This document shows positions 57,106 through 62,431 of a DNA stretch of 62,431 nt, piece by piece. The notes under the pieces were generated by a model that saw only the letters and a program-made list of their open reading frames with translations, did no database searches and had not been told where the DNA came from. The position numbers were made by a program, and so were the translations under genes. Every line of letters starts with the position of its first letter. Positions within the stretch are counted from its first letter, which is position 1. The stretch covers positions 1-62,431 of the forward strand of contig JAHDVP010000033.1 of assembly GCA_023384575.1 (NCBI GenBank), given 5' to 3'. This stretch comes from Acidobacteriota bacterium. Lineage in GTDB: Bacteria; Acidobacteriota; Vicinamibacteria; Vicinamibacterales; JAFNAJ01.

Positions 57106-57135
57106 AGGGTAGTGCACGGCCGAGGGTACTGTCAA
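57106..57135 (-). promoter_or_regulatory. promoter of the his operon
   Basis: On the minus strand TTGACA (57130-57135), an 18-base spacer and TACCCT (57106-57111) place the start near 57099, three bases before the leader peptide ATG. The -35 is perfect; the -10 is weak. Confidence 0.6.
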
Positions 57136-57335
57136 CTGCTGCTGGGGCACCGTGTGTTGGGCACCGTGCTGTATGGGGCGCTGTGGTGCGCCACTGCGTG
57201 GCCTTGCTGGCGGCCCTGGAACTGCGGCACGGCAGCCATTCGCCAGGGAGCGTGCTTGGTGACAAAAGATGACGACGGCTGCGTCGGCCCGCTGCTACCA
57301 TGAGGCGCTACCCGCCCGACGCGTTCTGAAATTGC

Positions 57336-59651
57336 ATGCGCCGCCCGCTCGCCTCGCGCCTCGCGTTCGTGCTGTCGCTCGCCTCCGCGCTTCCGGCCGC
57401 CGGCCAGACGTCGGCGGCCACGGCTGGCGACGCGGCGGGGCCGCGAGCGACGCCCGGTGTCGAGGCGCCGGTCGACGTCCACGCGATCCCACCCGACAGC
57501 TACCGGGCCACGGCCGCGCGGTTGCCGGAGGGGCGCGCGCCTCGCATCGACGGCCGCCTCGACGACGAGGTGTGGGCGCTCGCGCCGGCTCACGGGGCCT
57601 TCATCCAGCGTGAGCCGCACTTCGGGTACCTGACGACCGAGCCGACCGAGTTCCGCATCCTGTACGACGACAAGCGCCTCTACATCGGCATCTGGGCCTA
57701 CGACAGCGACCCCGCCGGCATCCGGGCGAGCGAGTTGAAGCGCGACTCGGGTCTCTCGAAGGGCGATCAGATCAAGATCGTGCTCGACACCTTCCACGAC
57801 CACCGCAACGCCTACTACTTCAGCACCAACCCGCTCGGCGCGTTCAAGGACGCGCACATGGTCGACAACGGCCGGACGATCAACTACGACTGGAACGCGG
57901 TGTGGGAGAACCGGACGAGCATCGACGCGCGCGGCTGGTACGTCGAGATCGCCGTGCCGCTCAACCAGCTGCGATTCAACGGCAGCCCCGGCGAGACGGC
58001 CTGGGGCCTGAACGTCTGCCGCATCATCGCGCGCAAGAACGAGGAGACCTACTGGGTGCCGTTCCCGCGCGAGTGGAACGCGATCGGCTTCGCGCGGCTG
58101 TCGAACGCCGGCCTGCTGACGGGTCTCCATGGTCTCGAGTCGAGGCGCAGGCTCGAGCTCGTCCCGTACGTCTCGCCGCGCGTCTCGGAGGACCGGGCGA
58201 ACCGCCTGCCGCGCCACGCCGACACGGGCTACGGTCTCGACGCGCGCGTCGGCCTGACGTCGAATCTGGTCGCCGACCTGACCTACAAGACCGACTTCGC
58301 GCAGGTGGAGGCCGACCAGGAGGTGGTCAACCTCTCGCGCTTCAGCCTCTTCTTCCCCGAGAAGCGGCAGTTCTTCACCGAGAGCGCGGCGGTGTTCGAC
58401 TACGGCCAGGTCGGCACCAGCCGCACGGGCGGCGATGCGGTCGGCGAGGCCGGCCTGCTGCAGCTCTTCTACAGCCGCCGCATCGGGCTCGACGAGGGAC
58501 GGCAGGTCCCGATCGTCGGCGGGGGCAAGCTCACCGGGCGCGCCGGGCGGTACTCGCTCGGCGTGATGAACGTCGTCACCGACGCCACGCGGCAGCGGGT
58601 CGACGCCGAGACCGAGCGCGTGGTGCCGCGCGCCAACTACACGGTCGGCCGCATCAAGCGCGACGTGCTGTCGCAGTCGTCCGTCGGCCTCATCTTCACC
58701 AACCGGCAGGGCGGAGCGGGAGCCGACTACAACCGTGCTCTGGGCATCGATGCGGGGCTCAACCTCGGACGCGCGCTCAACGTGTCGGGGTTCCTCGCGA
58801 AGACGTTCTCGCCGGAGACCTCCAGGGCCGACGTCGCCGGCGCCGTCGACGTCGCCTGGCGCAGCGATCGCTTCAGCCACGGCGCGACGTACCTGGACGT
58901 CGGGTCGCGGTTCAATCCCGAGATGGGCTTCGTGGTGCGCCGCGACATCCGCAACTGGCGGGGCCGAGCGGCGTGGACGCCGCGGCCCCGCTGGCCCGGC
59001 GTCCGCCAGGTCACGCTCGGCGCGAGCGTGAATTTCTTCGAGACGCACGACGGCGTCGTCGACTCCCGTACCGAGCAGGCCGAGTTCGTGGTGCAGCGCC
59101 AGGACAGCTCGTCGGTTCGCTTCACAGCCATTCGCGAGTACGACCTGCTGCCATCGACCTTCACCGTCGGAGCCGGCGCCATCGCACCCGGCGAGTACGG
59201 CTGGACGGCGTGGCGCGTGAACTACGTCTCGAACGCCAGCCGGCGGGTCTACGGATCGGCCACGGTCGAGCGCGGCGGCTACTACGACGGCGAGAAGGCC
59301 ACGTACCGGGCCGCGCTCAACCTCGTACTGAAGGACACGCTGCTCATCGAACCGAACTTCACCGTCAACGTCATCGACCTGCCTGACCGGCCCACTCACA
59401 CGACGAACACGCTCAACACGCGTGTCAGCTACTCGTTCTCGCCCGACCTGTTCGTGAAGGGCTTCGCACAGTACAACAGCGATCGCCAGATCGCGACCTT
59501 CAACGCCCTGCTGTGGTACGTGTACCGGCCGGGCAGCGACCTGTACGTGGTCTACGAGCACGGGTGGGACACCGATCTGCCGGGACCGGCATCGACGCGC
59601 ACGAGGAGCCGGTCGCTCGCCGTGAAGATGACCTACTGGCTGGCGCGCTGA
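57336..59651 (+). CDS. DUF5916 protein: CBM9-like domain plus outer-membrane barrel
   Basis: The 771-aa protein has a signal peptide (FVLSLASALPAAGQ). Residues about 65-230 form a carbohydrate-binding CBM9-like beta sandwich (APRIDGRLDDEVW, FRILYDDKRLYIGIWAYDS). The rest is DUF5916: VEADQEVVNLSRFSLFFPEKRQFF, then a long series of barrel strands ending in AVKMTYWLAR. It should lie in the outer membrane with a sugar-binding-like domain. Function is unknown; such proteins are common in gliding and polymer-degrading bacteria. No good ribosome site precedes ATG 57336. Its promoter is not clear in the 239-base divergent gap. Confidence 0.88.
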   Translation: MRRPLASRLAFVLSLASALPAAGQTSAATAGDAAGPRATPGVEAPVDVHAIPPDSYRATAARLPEGRAPRIDGRLDDEVWALAPAHGAFIQREPHFGYLTTEPTEFRILYDDKRLYIGIWAYDSDPAGIRASELKRDSGLSKGDQIKIVLDTFHDHRNAYYFSTNPLGAFKDAHMVDNGRTINYDWNAVWENRTSIDARGWYVEIAVPLNQLRFNGSPGETAWGLNVCRIIARKNEETYWVPFPREWNAIGFARLSNAGLLTGLHGLESRRRLELVPYVSPRVSEDRANRLPRHADTGYGLDARVGLTSNLVADLTYKTDFAQVEADQEVVNLSRFSLFFPEKRQFFTESAAVFDYGQVGTSRTGGDAVGEAGLLQLFYSRRIGLDEGRQVPIVGGGKLTGRAGRYSLGVMNVVTDATRQRVDAETERVVPRANYTVGRIKRDVLSQSSVGLIFTNRQGGAGADYNRALGIDAGLNLGRALNVSGFLAKTFSPETSRADVAGAVDVAWRSDRFSHGATYLDVGSRFNPEMGFVVRRDIRNWRGRAAWTPRPRWPGVRQVTLGASVNFFETHDGVVDSRTEQAEFVVQRQDSSSVRFTAIREYDLLPSTFTVGAGAIAPGEYGWTAWRVNYVSNASRRVYGSATVERGGYYDGEKATYRAALNLVLKDTLLIEPNFTVNVIDLPDRPTHTTNTLNTRVSYSFSPDLFVKGFAQYNSDRQIATFNALLWYVYRPGSDLYVVYEHGWDTDLPGPASTRTRSRSLAVKMTYWLAR

Positions 59652-59658
59652 GCTTCGG

Positions 59659-60279
59659 TCAGCGCCGCTCGAGCGACGCGCGCACCATCGCCGGGTCGAC
59701 CGAGCCCGCACGCTCGATGGCGGTGAGGGCCGCGCGCGCGGTGGCGTACGAGCGGGTCTCCGGGTCCGGGCCGTCGGCCTCGACGATGACACTCCAGCGC
59801 GAGTGCTCGGTCGAGAGCCCCGCCGCCTCGGCCGGGTTGACGACGTGCGGCCGTTCTGCGCTCTCGGCCACGACCGCCTGGATGACGGCCCGCACGCCCG
59901 TGGATGTCGAGAGCAGCACGTGCGCGCCCTGTTCGAACAGGGTCCGGGCGAGCGCTTCCGCCCGGGCCGCGTCGGCCTGGTCGTCGCGCAGGTCGAGGCG
60001 CACCGCCACGCGTCGATCGGCTTCGGCGAGCCGCACGCCGCCGGCCTCGTTGATCTCGACGACGGCTCGGCGATAGCCGTGCGCCATGGCCTCGCCGAGC
60101 GCCGCGTCGCGGCCCGAGAGCGGCAACGTGCCGCCGAGAACGACCTCATCAACGGGGCGTGGCGCATCACAGCCACAGAGCAGCCCGATCGCCAGACACG
60201 CCGAGGCCAGCCCCTGCCATCGCGACCGCACAGGCGCGCGTCGCCGTGCGCTCCACCAGGTGCTCGAGCGCACGATCAT
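59659..60279 (-). CDS. shortened substrate-binding-like lipoprotein
   Basis: The 206-aa protein has a signal peptide with lipobox LLCGC, so it should be lipidated. Residues 45-150 match the first part of a leucine/amide-type periplasmic binding protein: VVLGGTLPLSGRDAALGEAMAHGYRRAVVEINEAGG, GAHVLLSTSTG. The last 40 (YATARAALTAIERAGSVDPAMVRASLERR) look like that family's C-terminal helix. The roughly 200 middle residues of a normal about 400-aa protein are missing, without any frameshift, so it is a compact relic or a reshaped domain. Its ATG overlaps the stop of the S9 peptidase gene. Confidence 0.65.
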   Translation of the reverse strand: MIVRSSTWWSARRRAPVRSRWQGLASACLAIGLLCGCDAPRPVDEVVLGGTLPLSGRDAALGEAMAHGYRRAVVEINEAGGVRLAEADRRVAVRLDLRDDQADAARAEALARTLFEQGAHVLLSTSTGVRAVIQAVVAESAERPHVVNPAEAAGLSTEHSRWSVIVEADGPDPETRSYATARAALTAIERAGSVDPAMVRASLERR

Positions 60280-62276
60280 CGGCCGCCGGCCGTCGTGCCG
60301 GTCGCGGCGAAGAGGTGACGGTCGAACCAGTCGAGGTTGTGCTCCATCGCCGCCCGCTGGGCCTTCGGCTTCGTGAGCCCGTGACCGAAGCCCTTGTAGA
60401 CGATGAGGCGCGTCGGCACGCCCTGGTCCTGCAGACCCTGATACAGCTCGAAGGCGTTCGGAATCGGCACGCGCCGGTCGTTCTCACCGTGCTGGATGAG
60501 GGTCGGCGTCCGCGCGCGTGTGATGTACGTCATCGGCGAGGTCTTCGCGTAGATGTCGGGGTCGTCCCACGGCGTCGCGCGCAGGTACTGACGCGTGAAC
60601 GGGTGGATGTCGGTGTTGACGTAGTACGTCATCCAGTTCGAGATGCCGGCGCCGACCGAGGCCGCCTTGAACCGCGCGCTGTCGTGGGTGGCGAGGAAGG
60701 CCGAGATGTATCCGCCCTGGCTCCAGCCCAGCGTCCCGACACGGTCGCCATCGACCAGTCCCTGCGCCACGAGATGGTCGACGCCCGACACGACGTCCCA
60801 TGCGTCGCCGATGCCGAGATTGCGCACGTTCAGCGAACGGAACCGCTCGCCGTACCCCGCGCTGCCGCGGTAGTTCGGCTCGAGCACCAGCGCGCCCTGT
60901 GCCAGCCAGATCGGTACCGGGTACACGTACGTCGAGAGCGGCGTGGTGCGAGAGATGCCGGTCGGCCCCCCGTGGATCAGCACGAGCAGCGGGTAGCGCC
61001 GTCCGGCCGTGAAGCCGGAGGGCTTGTGCAATACCCCCTCGATCTCGGTGCCGTCGGGGCTCCTCCACGAGATGACCTCTCGAGTGCCGAGGTCCCAGCC
61101 CGTGGCTTCGTGCGACACGTCGGTGACGCGGCGTCCTTCGAGCGTGGCCGCAGGGGCGACCACGATCTCCATCAGGCGCGCGGCGTCCGCTTCGAGAAAC
61201 GCCGCACGGGTGGCGTCCCGGTCGAGGCTGAAGGCCACCCTGACGGCCCCGTCGGCCGGCCCGAGTCGTGTGACCGTGCCGGTCGAGGGATCGAGCCGGA
61301 AGAGCGTGGACGCCGTGCGCTCGCTCGCGGAGAAGTAGAGGCCGCCCGGCGTCCACGTCACGATCGAGGGCTGCTCGTCGAACGTCGTGGTGAGGGGCCG
61401 GATGTCGCCGCCGGCGGCCGGAATCGTGGCCACCACGCGGTTGGTGTAGTAGAACCACTCGCTGCCCATGGCCGACTCGAAGGCGACCGTCCGGCCGTCG
61501 GGCGACCAGCGCGGGTTGGTGTCGGGGCTTGGCTGGGTGACGAGCGCCCGCACGGCGCCGTCGGAGACGCTGACGACGGAAATGTCGGTCGCGCCGCTCG
61601 TCGACGGGTCGCGGCTCGGGCGATGGTCGAACGCGATGGCGGAGCCGTCGGGCGACCACGAGAAGCTGCCAACCACGAACGACCCCTCGGTGAGGCGCCT
61701 GACCTCGCGCGACGCCAGGTCGACGAGGTGTAGGTGGGCGAAACGCAGGTCCTCGTCGACGACCTCGAAGTCGCCGTACTTCTTGTCGCGGTCCTTGCGG
61801 GCCCCTGCGACCGGGTCGTTCGCCACGAAGGCGATCGTCCTGCCGTCGGGCGCCCAGGCGAACGTCTCCACACCTTCGTCGTACGATGTCGCCGCCTCGG
61901 ACTCGCCGCCTCGCAGGTCGATGACGTGCACCTGTTGTTTACCGGAGCGGTCGGTGAGGAAGGCGAGACGGCCTCCGTCGGGCGACCAGGCCGGCGCGCT
62001 GCTCGACCGGGGAGCGTTGGTGAGCTGGCGCGTCGTGCCGGTTTCGACCTCGGAGAGCCAGATCTCCGTCTCGAACGCGTCTTCTTCCCAGTTCGCCTCG
62101 CGTACGGTGTACGCGACGAGCCGCCCGTCGGGCGAGAGCGCCGGTGTGCTCACGCGGGCGAGCCCGACCATCTCGTCGATCGTCGGCACCCGCCGCTCGG
62201 CGTCAGCGGGTCCAGCGTGACAGACGACAAGAAGCGCGGCGGACAGCGCCAGGCGTGGCAGGCAAGACGGAGACAT
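60276..62276 (-). CDS. exported S9 (prolyl oligopeptidase-type) serine peptidase
   Basis: The 666-aa protein has a signal peptide (ALSAALLVVCHAGPADA). Residues about 35-400 are a beta propeller of WSPDG/APDG repeats (PALSPDGR, PAWSPDGG, FAWAPDGR, FSWSPDGS, PRWSPDGR). The alpha/beta-hydrolase domain carries the nucleophile in GWSQGGY (S519), the Asp in HGENDRRVP and the His in GFGHGL. It should cleave short peptides outside the cytoplasm, as acylaminoacyl or dipeptidyl peptidases do. ATG follows GGAGGGA. The lipoprotein gene overlaps its stop. Confidence 0.95.
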   Translation of the reverse strand: MSPSCLPRLALSAALLVVCHAGPADAERRVPTIDEMVGLARVSTPALSPDGRLVAYTVREANWEEDAFETEIWLSEVETGTTRQLTNAPRSSSAPAWSPDGGRLAFLTDRSGKQQVHVIDLRGGESEAATSYDEGVETFAWAPDGRTIAFVANDPVAGARKDRDKKYGDFEVVDEDLRFAHLHLVDLASREVRRLTEGSFVVGSFSWSPDGSAIAFDHRPSRDPSTSGATDISVVSVSDGAVRALVTQPSPDTNPRWSPDGRTVAFESAMGSEWFYYTNRVVATIPAAGGDIRPLTTTFDEQPSIVTWTPGGLYFSASERTASTLFRLDPSTGTVTRLGPADGAVRVAFSLDRDATRAAFLEADAARLMEIVVAPAATLEGRRVTDVSHEATGWDLGTREVISWRSPDGTEIEGVLHKPSGFTAGRRYPLLVLIHGGPTGISRTTPLSTYVYPVPIWLAQGALVLEPNYRGSAGYGERFRSLNVRNLGIGDAWDVVSGVDHLVAQGLVDGDRVGTLGWSQGGYISAFLATHDSARFKAASVGAGISNWMTYYVNTDIHPFTRQYLRATPWDDPDIYAKTSPMTYITRARTPTLIQHGENDRRVPIPNAFELYQGLQDQGVPTRLIVYKGFGHGLTKPKAQRAAMEHNLDWFDRHLFAATGTTAGGR

Positions 62277-62431
62277 GAGTCCCTCCAGAGCGACGGGTCG
62301 ACGTCCAGCCGGCCCAGGGTCACGTCTTCCCGGGCCGGGACGTCGGCCTCTGTGCCGCCAGGGCGTCAGTAAGCGGTCGACGCCGCAGTGGAGGACATGG
62401 TGCCACGGTTTCAGGCGGTCTGCCGCATTCC
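62277..62431. other. window end, no gene seen
   Basis: The last 155 bases hold only the ribosome site of the S9 peptidase and GC-rich DNA. No promoter is clear. Confidence 0.5.

Overview
The window is GC-rich, densely coded Gram-negative DNA. It carries outer-membrane barrels, an Omp85 protein, a DUF5916 protein, signal-peptide S9 and M1 peptidases, and a sigma54 regulator. The gene mix suggests an Acidobacteriota member, possibly Vicinamibacteria-like. That placement is inference from gene content only; there is no rRNA or marker tree here.

Layout. 79-9237 (+): exported methyltransferase, polysaccharide deacetylase, a barrel-like protein with an apparently leaderless GTG start, then an unrecognised trio (1485-aa membrane/coiled-coil protein and two zinc-ribbon proteins). 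9384-14458 (+): large NAD-dependent glutamate dehydrogenase and two small proteins. 14519-20769: a decaheme cytochrome / MtrB-PioB barrel pair (-) facing a histidine kinase / NtrC-type regulator pair (+). The 455-bp gap between them holds two sigma54-type promoters, one per direction, and two copies of a dyad between them. 20833-25886: malic enzyme-phosphotransacetylase fusion, diguanylate cyclase, GT-C membrane protein. 26069-31612 (+): an exported rhodanese with an in-frame TGA where a cysteine is expected, followed by a hairpin (likely selenoprotein), then three ATP-grasp-type ligases and a glutamine-amidotransferase-like protein (candidate undescribed peptide-ligase pathway). 31659-35612: SLC13 transporter, esterase, TPR protein, PhzF-like protein.

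35641-42639 (-) is a 2332-aa fusion of a TamB-like periplasmic bridge with a five-POTRA BamA-like Omp85 barrel. 42883-47965 (+): LytS/LytTR two-component pair, M1 peptidase, membrane protein. 47988-56913 (-): acyltransferase, UMF1-type MFS protein and an eight-gene his operon in the order hisIGDCBHFA, preceded by a His-rich leader peptide and attenuator. 57336 to the end: DUF5916 protein (+), then an S9 peptidase coupled to a shortened substrate-binding-like lipoprotein (-).

The strongest unusual signals are the sigma54 switch of the decaheme/porin locus, the probable Sec rhodanese, the ATP-grasp cluster, the TamB-BamA fusion, and a textbook his attenuator whose leader peptide appears almost leaderless.
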